Positions 18,472-30,351 of a DNA stretch of 64,000 nt are shown piece by piece (position 1 is the first letter of the stretch; each line of letters begins with the position of its first letter). The position numbers and the translations under genes are program-made. The stretch is from assembly GCA_023405815.1 (NCBI GenBank), contig JAEXXM010000042.1:3663-67662 (forward strand). The letters run 5' to 3'. Under the pieces are notes generated by a model. It was not told the origin of the DNA. It saw nothing but the letters and a program-made list of their open reading frames with translations, and did no database searches. Source of the stretch: Pseudomonadota bacterium (lineage in GTDB: Bacteria > Pseudomonadota > Alphaproteobacteria > Rhizobiales > Hyphomicrobiaceae).

Positions 18472-19107
18472 ATGCAGCGTTGCGCCGTGTTCTGCGCAAT
18501 CACCTTCATGCTCGCCGGAACGGCCACGGCCGACGAGAAATGCCGCGCGGCGGTCGCCGACGCCTTCAACAAGCAGCGTTCCTCGCGCGCCTTCACCATG
18601 GCGTCAGAGATGAAGAGCGCGGCCGGACCGGTACAGATCAAGGTCGCCTACCAGCCGCCCGACCGCATGCACCAGACCATCGTCGCCCCGAACCAGGAGC
18701 CGCTCGAAACCGTCCTTTACGGCACGCGCGCCTATAGCCGCCAGGGCGGCGCCTGGGAGGAGCTCATGCCGGCCGTTGCCCAGACGATCATCGCCCAGGT
18801 GCGCGCTGCGGTCATCGACCCTCCAAAAGAGGTCGGTAATTTCGATTGCCTCGGCGCGACCAACCTCGACGGCAAGGAGTATCTCGCTTATCGCAGTGTC
18901 GAGAAGCAGGCCGATGCGGGGGCCGCGACCGGGGCACCGGTCCTGCACCGGACGATCTACGTTGATCAAAAGAGCGGGCTGCCAGCCGCCAATATCGTCT
19001 CCGGCGAGGAGCCGAACGGCGAGGTGGTCTTCAAGGCCGTCTACGATTATCCGGAGCACCTCGAGATCGAGGACCACCCGGATGCACCCCTGGTAAAAAT
19101 GAGATAA
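18472..19107 (+). CDS. Secreted two-cysteine protein A, unknown function
   Basis: A 211-residue exported protein: signal peptide MQRCAVFCAITFMLAGTATA, then a mature domain beginning DEKCRAA. It resembles the next gene product: a first cysteine just after cleavage, then a basic KQRSSRAFTM, a central PDRMHQTIVAPNQEPLETV, a second cysteine in GNFDCLG, and a final YVDQKSGLPAANIV strand pair. The pattern suggests a disulfide and a beta-rich, possibly LolA/LppX-like fold; this is only an inference. GGGAGGAG stands before the ATG. It lies between carA and carB, 22 bases before the end of the intergenic gap to its paralogue. Confidence 0.72.
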   Translation: MQRCAVFCAITFMLAGTATADEKCRAAVADAFNKQRSSRAFTMASEMKSAAGPVQIKVAYQPPDRMHQTIVAPNQEPLETVLYGTRAYSRQGGAWEELMPAVAQTIIAQVRAAVIDPPKEVGNFDCLGATNLDGKEYLAYRSVEKQADAGAATGAPVLHRTIYVDQKSGLPAANIVSGEEPNGEVVFKAVYDYPEHLEIEDHPDAPLVKMR

Positions 19108-19147
19108 GCGCGTCAATGCGCCTAGGTTTGTGTCGAGGAAACGGAAG

Positions 19148-19843
19148 ATGATGAAGCAGTCGATGTGCCGGATGCTGACGGCATTCAGTCTTATGATCGC
19201 CGCCGCCAGCGCAGCTCACGCCGGCTGCAAGGAGGAGGTCACCTCCGCGCTGGAGCGTCAGCGCCATACCAGCGGCTTCCGCATGAAGACCAAGATGCTC
19301 TCCGAGCAGGGTCTGGTCGATATGACGGTGGACTATGTTCTGCCCAACCGCATGCGCCAGGTGATCACCTCGACGGTCGAGCCCAAGCCGGTGGAAACCA
19401 TCGTCATCGGCCGCGACGGCTGGACGCGCATGGAAGGCGAGCAGTGGCGCCCACTACACCCGCAGGTCGCCGACGCGATGGCCGCGCAGATGCAGGAGAC
19501 GCTCGGCGACGACCAGGAAGGCACCAAGATGGGCGAGTTCGAATGCCTCGGTAAGCAGCCCGTTGGCGAGCAGCAGCTCCTCGCCTACCAGGGTGAAAAT
19601 CCTGAGGAAGGTCCGAAGAACCTCAGCCCCGGCGCCGCCGACAAGCCGAAGGCGCCCGATCGCGGCGTGCGCGTGATCTACGTCGATCCGATCACCGGCC
19701 TGCCGATGCGGTCGATCTACGCGCGCGCCAACAAGCTCGACAAGCCGATCTTCGAGGCGACCTACTCCTACCCGGCCGACATCAAGGTCGAGACGCCGCA
19801 GTTCCCGGGCGCCCCGGCCGACAAGCCTGCCGAGAAGAAATAG
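19148..19843 (+). CDS. Secreted two-cysteine protein B, paralogue of the preceding gene
   Basis: A 231-residue exported protein with a signal peptide ending at SAAHAG. Shared features with protein A are GCKEEVTSALERQR at the mature start, PNRMRQVITSTVEPKPVETI in the middle, GEFECLG with the second cysteine, and YVDPITGLPMRSIYARA. A proline- and lysine-rich insertion (residues about 155-175) and a lysine-rich tail are specific to this copy. The two genes are therefore an old tandem duplication. ATG 19148 is preferred to a GTG at 19130. Function is unknown; an envelope or lipid-binding role is only a guess from the beta-rich look. Confidence 0.72.
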   Translation: MMKQSMCRMLTAFSLMIAAASAAHAGCKEEVTSALERQRHTSGFRMKTKMLSEQGLVDMTVDYVLPNRMRQVITSTVEPKPVETIVIGRDGWTRMEGEQWRPLHPQVADAMAAQMQETLGDDQEGTKMGEFECLGKQPVGEQQLLAYQGENPEEGPKNLSPGAADKPKAPDRGVRVIYVDPITGLPMRSIYARANKLDKPIFEATYSYPADIKVETPQFPGAPADKPAEKK

Positions 19844-19873
19844 CTTCACGCGGCCACGCTTGAACCTGGAATA

Positions 19874-19962
19874 ACGGTGTCAGGCCCTCAGGGTCAGACA
19901 CCGTACAGTCTCTTGGCCGCCACAGGCGGCAGGGGCCCAAGGGGCCCCGGCGCGAGCGCCGG
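19874..19962 (+). promoter_or_regulatory. Stem-loops in the carB upstream region
   Basis: Three inverted repeats are packed here: ACGGTGTC/GACACCGT (19874-19881 and 19897-19904), GGGGCCC/GGGCCCC (19932-19948) and CCGGCG/CGCCGG (19947-19962). The last two share bases and so exclude each other. No T run follows. They may form a structured leader or a terminator for the preceding secreted-protein genes. Confidence 0.4.
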
Positions 19963-20092
19963 CTATCAGTTCGCCCGACGATCGCCGCGTGCAAAGCTTC
20001 TCTCAGCTCGTGTCACACAGAGACACTCTCAGTTGCGCTTGCGCGATTTGGGCTATAGCCAAAGCCGCCGATCACGAATAAAAGGCCGCCTC

Positions 20093-23428
<3,336 letters not shown>

Positions 23429-23528
23429 TCCGTCGGGCCGGTTACTAGGGCGGCCCAATCCACACGTTGGCAGCAACGAGTGTTCGGCGGACCTGGCAGC
23501 TCTGCCAGGCCTAAGGGAGATGTTAGGA

Positions 23529-24008
23529 ATGTCGATGGAACGGGTTCCGATGACTGTAGAGGGCTTCCGCACTTTGGAAGCGGAGCTGCAGCGCCTCAAA
23601 TCGGAGGAGCGTCCCCGCATCATCCAAGCTATCGCCGAGGCGCGTTCGCATGGCGACCTCTCCGAGAATGCCGAGTATCACGCCGCCAAGGAGCAGCAGG
23701 GCCTGAACGAGGCGCGCGTCGCCGACCTCGAGGATCGCCTTGGCCGTGCCGACGTCGTCGATACGTCCAAGCTCTCCGGCGACACGATCAAGTTCGGTGC
23801 CACAGTGACCTTGGTCGACGAGGACACCGACGAGAAGGTCAAATACAAGATCGTCGGCGACTTCGAGGCGAGCGTGAAGGACGGCAAGATCTCCATCTCT
23901 TCTCCCATTGCTCGCGCGCTCATCGGCAAGTCGAAGGGCGACACCGCCGAGGTGACGACGCCCAAGGGGCCGCGCTCCTACGAGGTGCTGAAGATCGAAT
24001 GGAAATAG
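23529..24008 (+). CDS. greA: Transcription elongation factor GreA
   Basis: GreA rescues backtracked RNA polymerase by stimulating transcript cleavage. The 159-residue protein has the N-terminal coiled coil with the acidic tip in HGDLSENAEYHAAKE and the C-terminal FKBP-like domain (SISSPIARALIGKSKGD). Start choice: ATG 23529 with AAGGGAG at 23513-23519, or ATG 23535, which gives the family-typical MERVPMT. An inverted repeat CCTGGCA/TGCCAGG lies at 23492-23509, just before the ribosome site. The gene follows carB in the same direction by 100 bases. Confidence 0.97.
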   Translation: MSMERVPMTVEGFRTLEAELQRLKSEERPRIIQAIAEARSHGDLSENAEYHAAKEQQGLNEARVADLEDRLGRADVVDTSKLSGDTIKFGATVTLVDEDTDEKVKYKIVGDFEASVKDGKISISSPIARALIGKSKGDTAEVTTPKGPRSYEVLKIEWK

Positions 24009-24019
24009 CTCCCCCGGTT

Positions 24020-24087
24020 CCCTCTCCCATTCTTCATGGGGAGAGGGTGGGGGGCAGCCGCAGGAGCTAAGCTTGCGGGGAGAGGGA
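24020..24087. repeat. Small hairpin repeat of the CCCTCTCCC...GGGGAGAGGG type
   Basis: A stem CCCTCTCCCAT/ATGGGGAGAGGG with one bulged G (24020-24047), followed 30 bases later by a second GGGGAGAGGGA. This differs from the larger palindromic repeat seen elsewhere in the window but resembles another small intergenic repeat common in rhizobial genomes. It lies between the convergent greA and Lrp genes. Confidence 0.6.
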
Positions 24088-24091
24088 GAAG

Positions 24092-24571
24092 CTACTTCTC
24101 CGGCACGCTGATCGGCACGCCCGGCTCGCGCTTGGCGCGTCGGATGGTGAGGAACGTCTTCACGCTGGCGACGTTCGGTGCGGCCGTCAGCTCCTCGAGC
24201 ACGAATTCTTGGAACGCCGGCAGGTCCTTGGCGACGCACTTCAGCATGTAGTCGCTCTCGCCCGACAGCATGAACGCCTCGCGCACGATGGGCCAGCCGA
24301 GCACGCGGTTCTCGAAGGCGCGCAATTCGGTTTCGGCCTGATTGTGCAGCCCAACCATGGCGAAGGCAGTCAGATCGAAGCCCAGTGCCGCCTCGTCCAG
24401 CAGCACCGTATAGCCGGCGATCAGCCCCGCCTGCTCCAGCGCGCGCACGCGCCTGAGGCACGGCGGTGCCGATAGTCCGACGCGCGAGGCAAGGGCGACG
24501 TTGGTTAGGCTGCCGTCCGCCTGCAGCTCCTTGAGGATGCGCCAGTCGAGAGGGTCAAGGCGCACGGCCAT
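24092..24571 (-). CDS. Lrp/AsnC-family transcriptional regulator
   Basis: A 159-residue regulator with an N-terminal helix-turn-helix (LDPLDWRILKELQADGSLTNVALASRVGLS, which is followed by CLRRVRALEQAGLIAGY) and the C-terminal RAM ligand-binding domain (GESDYMLKCVAKDLPAFQEF). These regulators form octamers and respond to amino acids. The effector is unknown. ATG 24571 begins the standard family start; another ATG at 24598 adds nine residues. It is divergent from the ELM1/CPBP cluster, 157 bases away, which makes that cluster a possible target. Confidence 0.9.
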   Translation of the reverse strand: MAVRLDPLDWRILKELQADGSLTNVALASRVGLSAPPCLRRVRALEQAGLIAGYTVLLDEAALGFDLTAFAMVGLHNQAETELRAFENRVLGWPIVREAFMLSGESDYMLKCVAKDLPAFQEFVLEELTAAPNVASVKTFLTIRRAKREPGVPISVPEK

Positions 24572-24728
24572 CGGGATCAATGCTCCTGGGAATGCCATAT
24601 CGCCGGTACCGGCGCGCCGGCGTGCGACGTTGCACCAACCCGCCGGCTTTGGCTAGGCCGCGCCTTTTACGTTGTGGCGCCATGAGGGATGGACAGACTT
24701 GGCGCCAATGGCGACAAGCTAGGCCTGC

Positions 24729-25733
24729 ATGCACGCGACAGCCGACCAGTTCCGTCCTCTTGCTGGGCTTCGCGCCTGGCTCCTCACCAACGGTGCGGCG
24801 GGGATGGATACGCAGACGCGCGGCCTCGCCGACGCCCTCGGTCTCTCCTACGAGATGAAGCCGATTGCTCCCAGAGGCCTCTACAAGGTTCTCGCGCCAT
24901 GGGCGCCGGTCTCGCCCAATGAGCGCTTCGGGGCGCCCGGCAGCACCTTTGCACCGCCATGGCCCGATGTGGCGATCGCGCTGGGACGCACCAGCGTGGC
25001 CTATCTGCGCGCGCTGCGCCGGATATCGCCCTCGACGTTCACGATCATGATGCTCGACACGAGAGCCGGCAGCGGCGTCGCGGACGCGATCTGGGTGCCC
25101 CAGCACGACCGTTTGCGCGGCGACAACGTAATCGTCTCGCTCACCGCACCGCACAGCTTCACCGCCGCCCGCATCGCCAAGCTGCGTCAGCGCATGCCGC
25201 CAGAGATCGAGGCGCTGCCTGCGCCGCGCGTGGCCGTCGTCATTGGCGGCAGCAACGGCGTCTATACGTTCCGGCCGTACGATGAGGAGCGGTTGGCTGC
25301 CGCGCTGCGCTCGCTCGGGACTCTCGGCGTCAGCTTCTTGGTCACCCCCTCGCGCCGCACGCAGCCACACCTCGTCGAGGTGGTGGAGGCGGCCTCGCGC
25401 CCCTTTCCAAGAATCCTATGGAACGGCGAGGGGGCCAATCCTTATCCCGACTTCCTCGCTCACGCCGATGCGTTCCTCGTAACGGCCGACAGCGTCAACA
25501 TGACGGGCGAGGCGGCCGCCACCGGCCGGCCCGTGCTCGTGTTCTATCCGTCCGGTGGATCTGCCAAGTTTCGCCGCTTCCACGCCGCCCTCGAGGCCTA
25601 CGGTGCGACCCGGCCGCTGCCCGAACGCGTTGCAGAAATTCCCGACTGGACCTACGAGCCGCTGCATTCGGCCGATATCATCGCGCGCGAGATCGAACGC
25701 CGGTGGTTGGCCTGCAAGCGAGTGCACCCATGA
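24729..25733 (+). CDS. Mitochondrial fission ELM1-like family protein, copy 1
   Basis: A 334-residue protein of the ELM1/DUF1022 family, named after a plant mitochondrial fission protein. Its core looks like a glycosyltransferase-B or nucleotide-sugar-binding fold. Typical segments are DTQTRGLADALGL, STFAPPWPDVAIALGR, VIGGSNGVYTF, TPSRRTQPHLVE and ADSVNMTGEAAATGRPVLVF. The bacterial function is not established; a link to cell-envelope sugars has been proposed from fold only. It overlaps the CPBP gene by ATGA, and a second ELM1 paralogue follows, so the three genes look like one unit. Confidence 0.88.
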   Translation: MHATADQFRPLAGLRAWLLTNGAAGMDTQTRGLADALGLSYEMKPIAPRGLYKVLAPWAPVSPNERFGAPGSTFAPPWPDVAIALGRTSVAYLRALRRISPSTFTIMMLDTRAGSGVADAIWVPQHDRLRGDNVIVSLTAPHSFTAARIAKLRQRMPPEIEALPAPRVAVVIGGSNGVYTFRPYDEERLAAALRSLGTLGVSFLVTPSRRTQPHLVEVVEAASRPFPRILWNGEGANPYPDFLAHADAFLVTADSVNMTGEAAATGRPVLVFYPSGGSAKFRRFHAALEAYGATRPLPERVAEIPDWTYEPLHSADIIAREIERRWLACKRVHP

Positions 25734-26461
25734 TGCAGAAGGCGGTTGCGCAGGACGAGAATGTCCTGTGCGCAGGCGGCACGCTCCAGGTGCCGCAGCT
25801 CAGCCACGCCGCCCGCGCCTGGCGCGTGACGGAGATGGCGCTCCTCTATCTTGTGGCGCCGTTCGCCGTCGATGTCGCCGTCCACGATCGCGGCATGCCC
25901 GTGTTCATCGCGCTGCTGCCTGTGCTCGCGATCATCCTCACGGTCCTTGCCTTCGATCGAACCTTCTCGCTGCGCCGTGAGTTGACGCGCGGATTCAGCC
26001 TCACGCAGCTCTTCTCGATGCTGCTGGTGTACGCCGTCGGCGCGGGCATCGTCGCGACGTACGTGTCGGAGTACCACCCCGCCCTGTTCCTCGAGTTTCC
26101 CCGCAATCGCCCCGAGACCTACCTGCGCATCATGCTGCTCTATCCGGCGATGTCGGTCCTCTCCCAGGAGCTTGTCTACCGAACCTTCTATTTCCACCGC
26201 TACGGCGTGCTTTTCGGGCGTCAATGGTGGCTGGCAATCGTCATCAACGGCATCCTGTTCGGCATCGGCCACCTCGTTATTGGCACGCCGCTCGCCGTCT
26301 ACGGCACAATGGCGACCGGCATGCTCTTCGCCTGGCGCTACGCGGTGACGCGCTCGTACTGGGCCGTCTTCATCGAGCACACGCTCTGGGGTTGGCTTGT
26401 CTTTACCGTCGGCCTTGGCCGCTACTTCTTTACCGGCGTCGGCATTCTCACTTGGCGCTAG
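25730..26461 (+). CDS. CPBP-family intramembrane metalloprotease-like protein
   Basis: A 243-residue membrane protein with about seven helices and the motifs of CPBP (CAAX/Abi) proteases: SQELVYR near residue 145 (first of the usual EE pair is Gln, E147 and R151 kept), FGIGH with H181, and EHTLWGW with H217. Enzymes of this family cleave prenylated or other membrane substrates; some bacterial members are linked to bacteriocin immunity. It starts inside the stop of the upstream ELM1 gene (ATGA). The partner ELM1 proteins make an envelope-related role plausible, but the substrate is unknown. Confidence 0.85.
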   Translation: MMQKAVAQDENVLCAGGTLQVPQLSHAARAWRVTEMALLYLVAPFAVDVAVHDRGMPVFIALLPVLAIILTVLAFDRTFSLRRELTRGFSLTQLFSMLLVYAVGAGIVATYVSEYHPALFLEFPRNRPETYLRIMLLYPAMSVLSQELVYRTFYFHRYGVLFGRQWWLAIVINGILFGIGHLVIGTPLAVYGTMATGMLFAWRYAVTRSYWAVFIEHTLWGWLVFTVGLGRYFFTGVGILTWR

Positions 26462-26566
26462 GCACCCGGTGCAGATGTCGTCGGCGCGCCCCATCGTGGT
26501 AGTACCGTGCTGGACATGGAATCTCGGCTGCGGACGAGAGCGCTGCGCAATGGGGCGGACTTTCCG

Positions 26567-27565
26567 ATGACGATCCGGAACGAGGCACTGAAGGGTCGCA
26601 CTTGCTGGATCATCAGCGACGGCAAGGCCGGCAACGACGTGCAGACTCAGGGCATCGCCAACGCACTGGGGCTCTCCGTCACCGTGAAGCGGGTGGCGCC
26701 GGCCGGCATTCACAAGCTCCTGTCACCCTGGATCGGCGTCGCGCGCTCGGAGCGGTTCGGCGAGCCTAGCAGCACGTTCGCACCGCCATGGCCGGACGTC
26801 GCCATGTCCATCGGACGTCTCACCACGCCGTACATTCGCGAGCTGAAGCGTCGCGCCGGCGATGCGACGTTCACAATCGTTCTGCAAAACCCGAAGGTGT
26901 CATTGCGCACGGCGGACCTGTTCTGGGTCCCCGAGCACGACAAGCTGCGAGGGCCGAACGTCATCACCTCGCTCACGGCCCCGCACGGCTTCAGCGAGCA
27001 GCGCCTCGCAGCTTTGCGGCAGAGCTTGCCCGCCCTCTACGCCGGACTGAAGCACCCGCGCGTAGCCATCATGCTCGGCGGATCGAACGGCGATTACTCG
27101 TATACGCCCGCGGCGCTCGACCGGTTGGAGCGGGCAATTCTCGCTTTGGGCAAGAGCGGCGCCACGCTCATGATCACGCCGTCGCGACGCACCGAAAGCG
27201 CCATCGTCGAGCGCGCGCGCAAGGCCAGCGCCGCGTTCCCACACATCTTCTGGGACATGACGGGCGAGAACCCTTATCCGCATTTTCTCGCCTGCGCAGA
27301 CGCATTCCTCGCGCCCGCCGACAGCATCAACATGACGGGCGAGCCGTGCGCGACGGGAAAGCCCGTCTATGTCTTTCACGCCGACGGCGGCTCGCCGAAG
27401 TTTGCGCGCTTTCATCAGGCGCTGAGCCGCTACGGCGCAACGCGGCCGTTCCCCGATGACTTCGCGGGGATCGAGCCTTGGTCCTATGTGCCGCTCAATT
27501 CGGCGGCAGCGATCGCCAGCGAGATCGCTGCCCGCTACGCACGTACACATGGTGCAAATCGGTAG
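26567..27565 (+). CDS. Mitochondrial fission ELM1-like family protein, copy 2
   Basis: A 332-residue paralogue of the gene 1.8 kb upstream, with the same landmarks: WIISDGKAGNDVQTQGIANA, STFAPPWPDVAMSIGR, LTAPHGFSEQRL, MLGGSNGDYSYT, TPSRRTESAIVE and ADSINMTGEPCATGKPVYVF. By eye the two copies match at well under two thirds of positions, so the duplication is old. ATG 26567 gives the same N-terminal geometry as copy 1; GTG 26507 and ATG 26516 are longer alternatives. A 105-base gap separates it from the CPBP gene. No function can be named beyond the family. Confidence 0.85.
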   Translation: MTIRNEALKGRTCWIISDGKAGNDVQTQGIANALGLSVTVKRVAPAGIHKLLSPWIGVARSERFGEPSSTFAPPWPDVAMSIGRLTTPYIRELKRRAGDATFTIVLQNPKVSLRTADLFWVPEHDKLRGPNVITSLTAPHGFSEQRLAALRQSLPALYAGLKHPRVAIMLGGSNGDYSYTPAALDRLERAILALGKSGATLMITPSRRTESAIVERARKASAAFPHIFWDMTGENPYPHFLACADAFLAPADSINMTGEPCATGKPVYVFHADGGSPKFARFHQALSRYGATRPFPDDFAGIEPWSYVPLNSAAAIASEIAARYARTHGANR

Positions 27566-27720
27566 CAGCGCGAATCACCGATTCGCCGTCCACAACCATT
27601 TATGGCGGCAGTGAAGATCGTGCATAACCGGAAATACCCAGTTGGTGATGGGACTTTTAGGGAGCTAATTGGCAGCAACTTTTTTTAACAATTGCAGCGA
27701 ACGAGGGGAGTGCAGCAAAG

Positions 27721-28401
27721 ATGTCCGCATCCGCAAACGAAGTCGCCGCGACGTTGCTCAAAAGCTTCCGCAATTCCATCGAAGCGCGTAGCCCGTATCG
27801 CCACTGGTTCCTGAAAGATTGCCTGCCGCAGTCGACGGTGGACGAGATTCTCGCGCTTCCCATATCGGCCGCCGATCTGGGTGGCGTATCGGGCAAGCGC
27901 GAATTGCACAACGCGACCCGCCACTATTTCGACGTTCCCAATCGCTCGCAGTACTCGTGCGCCGAATCGGTTGCCGCCGCGCTCCAAGATCCGCGCCTCA
28001 CGGCCGAGATCGAAAGGAAGTTCGGCGTGAAGCTCGATGGCACCTATCTGCGCATCGAGTTCGCCCAGGACGTCGATGGGTTCTGGCTGGAGCCGCACAC
28101 CGACATCGGCGTCAAGGCCTTCACCTATCTCCTCTACCTGTCGAAGGACCCGACGCATTCCGATCTCGGCACAGACATCTACGACACCGACAAGAAGTGG
28201 GTCGGGCGCTCGCCCTTCGCCTCGAACTCGGCGATGATCTTCGTGCCCTCAAACATCAGCTATCACGGCTTCGAGCCGCGCAAGATCAACGGCGTGCGCA
28301 AATCGCTCGTCATCAACTACGTGACCAACGAGTGGCGTGCCCGCGAGCAGCTCTCGTACCCGGAGCAGCCTGTGCGGTCACTGGAGCCGGCCCTCGCCTG
28401 A
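27721..28401 (+). CDS. 2-oxoglutarate/Fe(II)-dependent oxygenase family protein
   Basis: A 226-residue protein with the double-stranded beta-helix iron site: H126 and D128 in EPHTDIG, H182 in SYHGFEP and the 2-oxoglutarate arginine R193 in GVRKSLVINY. It resembles small prolyl-hydroxylase-like oxygenases found in polysaccharide or envelope loci; the substrate is unknown. The N-terminal part (YRHWFLKDCLPQSTVDEIL) is typical of that group. The 155-base upstream gap is AT-rich and holds a run of seven T, and a GAGGGGAG ribosome site precedes the ATG. A clean terminator follows. Confidence 0.85.
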   Translation: MSASANEVAATLLKSFRNSIEARSPYRHWFLKDCLPQSTVDEILALPISAADLGGVSGKRELHNATRHYFDVPNRSQYSCAESVAAALQDPRLTAEIERKFGVKLDGTYLRIEFAQDVDGFWLEPHTDIGVKAFTYLLYLSKDPTHSDLGTDIYDTDKKWVGRSPFASNSAMIFVPSNISYHGFEPRKINGVRKSLVINYVTNEWRAREQLSYPEQPVRSLEPALA

Positions 28402-28423
28402 TATTGGCGACTGGGGGGAATTG

Positions 28424-28457
28424 GGCGCACGCGTCGTTTGGCGCGTGTGCCTTTTTC
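28424..28457 (+). terminator. Rho-independent terminator of the 2OG oxygenase gene
   Basis: A 10-bp stem GGCGCACGCG/CGCGTGTGCC with one G-U pair (28424-28433 and 28442-28451), loop of eight bases and TTTTT immediately after. Confidence 0.85.
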
Positions 28458-28631
28458 ATTGCCGAACAATGCACTATATCCCTGCGGCGCGAGGTGGCTT
28501 CGCACCCGTCCAGCGCCCCCATCCAGTGGTTGCCATCGCGCCGCATGGGGGTCGCGTTGAGGCGCACAGCCTGATCGGCTAGAAGGCCGCTGAGCCAATC
28601 CCGATACCCGCGATTTGAGGAGGCCGCCCCC

Positions 28632-30293
28632 GTGGCGAACCCGCAGTACGTCTACCACATGCACAAGCTCTCCAAGGCCTATCCGGGGGGCAAGCAGGTC
28701 CTTAAGGATATCTCGCTGTCGTTCCTGCCCGGCGCCAAGATCGGCGTCGTCGGCCTCAACGGCGCGGGTAAGTCGACGCTGCTCAAGATCATGGCCGGCG
28801 TGGTCGACGACTTCCTCGGCGAGGCAAAGGCCGCCGACGGCATCAAGGTGGGCTACCTCGCACAGGAGCCGCAACTCGATCCCACAAAGGACGTCCTCGG
28901 CAACGCCATGGACGGCGTGGCGGAGAAGAAGGCCATCCTCGACCGCTACAACGAGATCGCGGCGAACTATTCCGAAGAGACCGCCGACGAGATGACGGCA
29001 CTGCAGGACCAGATCGACGCGCAAAACCTGTGGGACCTCGACACCCAGGTGGAGCAGGCGCTCGACGCGCTGCGCTGCCCGCCGGGCGACGCGGACGTTA
29101 CCAAGCTGTCGGGCGGCGAGAAGCGGCGCGTGGCGCTGACGCGGTTGCTGCTTTCGAAGCCGGACATCCTTCTCCTCGACGAGCCGACCAATCACCTCGA
29201 CGCCGAGAGCGTCGCGTGGCTGGAGCGCTTCCTCAAGGAGTACACCGGCTGCGTCATCCTCGTGACGCACGACCGCTACTTCCTCGACAACATCACCGAA
29301 TGGACGCTCGAGCTCGACCGCGGTCAGGGCGTCCCATACAAGGGCAACTACTCGAGCTGGCTCGAGCAGAAGGCCAAGCGCGCCGAGGTCGAAAAGTCGG
29401 CCGAGGAAGGGCGTCAGAAGCAGATCAACCGCGAGCTGGAATGGATTCGCTCTTCGCCCAAAGCGCGACAGGCGAAGTCCAAGGCGCGCGTCGCGGCGTT
29501 CGATAAGCTCGTGGAGCAGGCCGGGCGTGACGAGGTAGGCAAAGCATCGTTCTCCATCGCCACGGGTCCACGCCTCGGCGACATGGTCGTCGAGGTAGAC
29601 GGCCTCAAGAAGGCATTCGGCGACCGCCTCTTGATCGACGGCCTGTCATTCAAGCTGCCGCCCGGCGGCATCGTCGGCGTCATCGGCCCCAACGGCGCCG
29701 GCAAGACGACGCTGTTCAAGATGCTCACCGGCAAGGAGAAGCCCGACGGCGGCGATATCAAGCTGGGCCCGACGGTGAAGCTCGCCTACGTGGACCAGAG
29801 CCGCGACCACCTCGACGACAAGAAGACCGTCTGGGAAGAAATCTCCGGCGGCCTCGACATCATGAAGTTCGGCGACAAGCGCGAGATGTCATCGCGCGCC
29901 TATTGCGGCTGGTTCAACTTCAAGGGCCCCGACCAGCAGAAGAAGGTCGGGCTCCTCTCGGGCGGTGAGCGCAACCGCGTGCACCTCGCCAAGATGCTGA
30001 AGGAAGGCGGCAACCTCCTGCTGCTCGACGAGCCGACCAACGACCTCGACACCGAGACGCTGGGTGCGCTCGAAGCTGCGCTCGAGGATTTCCCCGGCTG
30101 CGCCGTGGTTATCAGCCACGATCGCTTCTTCCTCGACCGGCTGGCAACGCACATCTTGGCCTTCGAGGGCGACAGCCACGTCGAATGGTTCGAGGGCAAC
30201 TTCGCCGACTACGAGGAGGACAAGAAGCGCCGTCTGGGCGATGCCGCCGTCGAGCCGCACCGCATCAAGTTCAAGCGCTTCGAGCGCGCCTGA
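28632..30293 (+). CDS. ettA: Energy-dependent translational throttle protein EttA
   Basis: An ABC-F ATPase of 553 residues that binds the ribosomal E site and gates elongation according to ATP/ADP. It has two nucleotide-binding domains, each with Walker A (GLNGAGKST and GPNGAGKTT), signature (LSGGEKRRV and LSGGERNRV) and Walker B (LLLDEPTN, twice). The P-site tether linker with the positively charged SSPKARQAKSKARVAAF lies between them. There are no membrane helices. The start is GTG 28632, with GAGGAGG nine bases upstream. It appears to be a single-gene transcript. Confidence 0.97.
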   Translation: MANPQYVYHMHKLSKAYPGGKQVLKDISLSFLPGAKIGVVGLNGAGKSTLLKIMAGVVDDFLGEAKAADGIKVGYLAQEPQLDPTKDVLGNAMDGVAEKKAILDRYNEIAANYSEETADEMTALQDQIDAQNLWDLDTQVEQALDALRCPPGDADVTKLSGGEKRRVALTRLLLSKPDILLLDEPTNHLDAESVAWLERFLKEYTGCVILVTHDRYFLDNITEWTLELDRGQGVPYKGNYSSWLEQKAKRAEVEKSAEEGRQKQINRELEWIRSSPKARQAKSKARVAAFDKLVEQAGRDEVGKASFSIATGPRLGDMVVEVDGLKKAFGDRLLIDGLSFKLPPGGIVGVIGPNGAGKTTLFKMLTGKEKPDGGDIKLGPTVKLAYVDQSRDHLDDKKTVWEEISGGLDIMKFGDKREMSSRAYCGWFNFKGPDQQKKVGLLSGGERNRVHLAKMLKEGGNLLLLDEPTNDLDTETLGALEAALEDFPGCAVVISHDRFFLDRLATHILAFEGDSHVEWFEGNFADYEEDKKRRLGDAAVEPHRIKFKRFERA

Positions 30294-30351
30294 GCCGCCT
30301 GCCCCTTGCTGGCCGGCGCAATGTCGGGCAGGCTGGTGGGGCAGGGGCACC

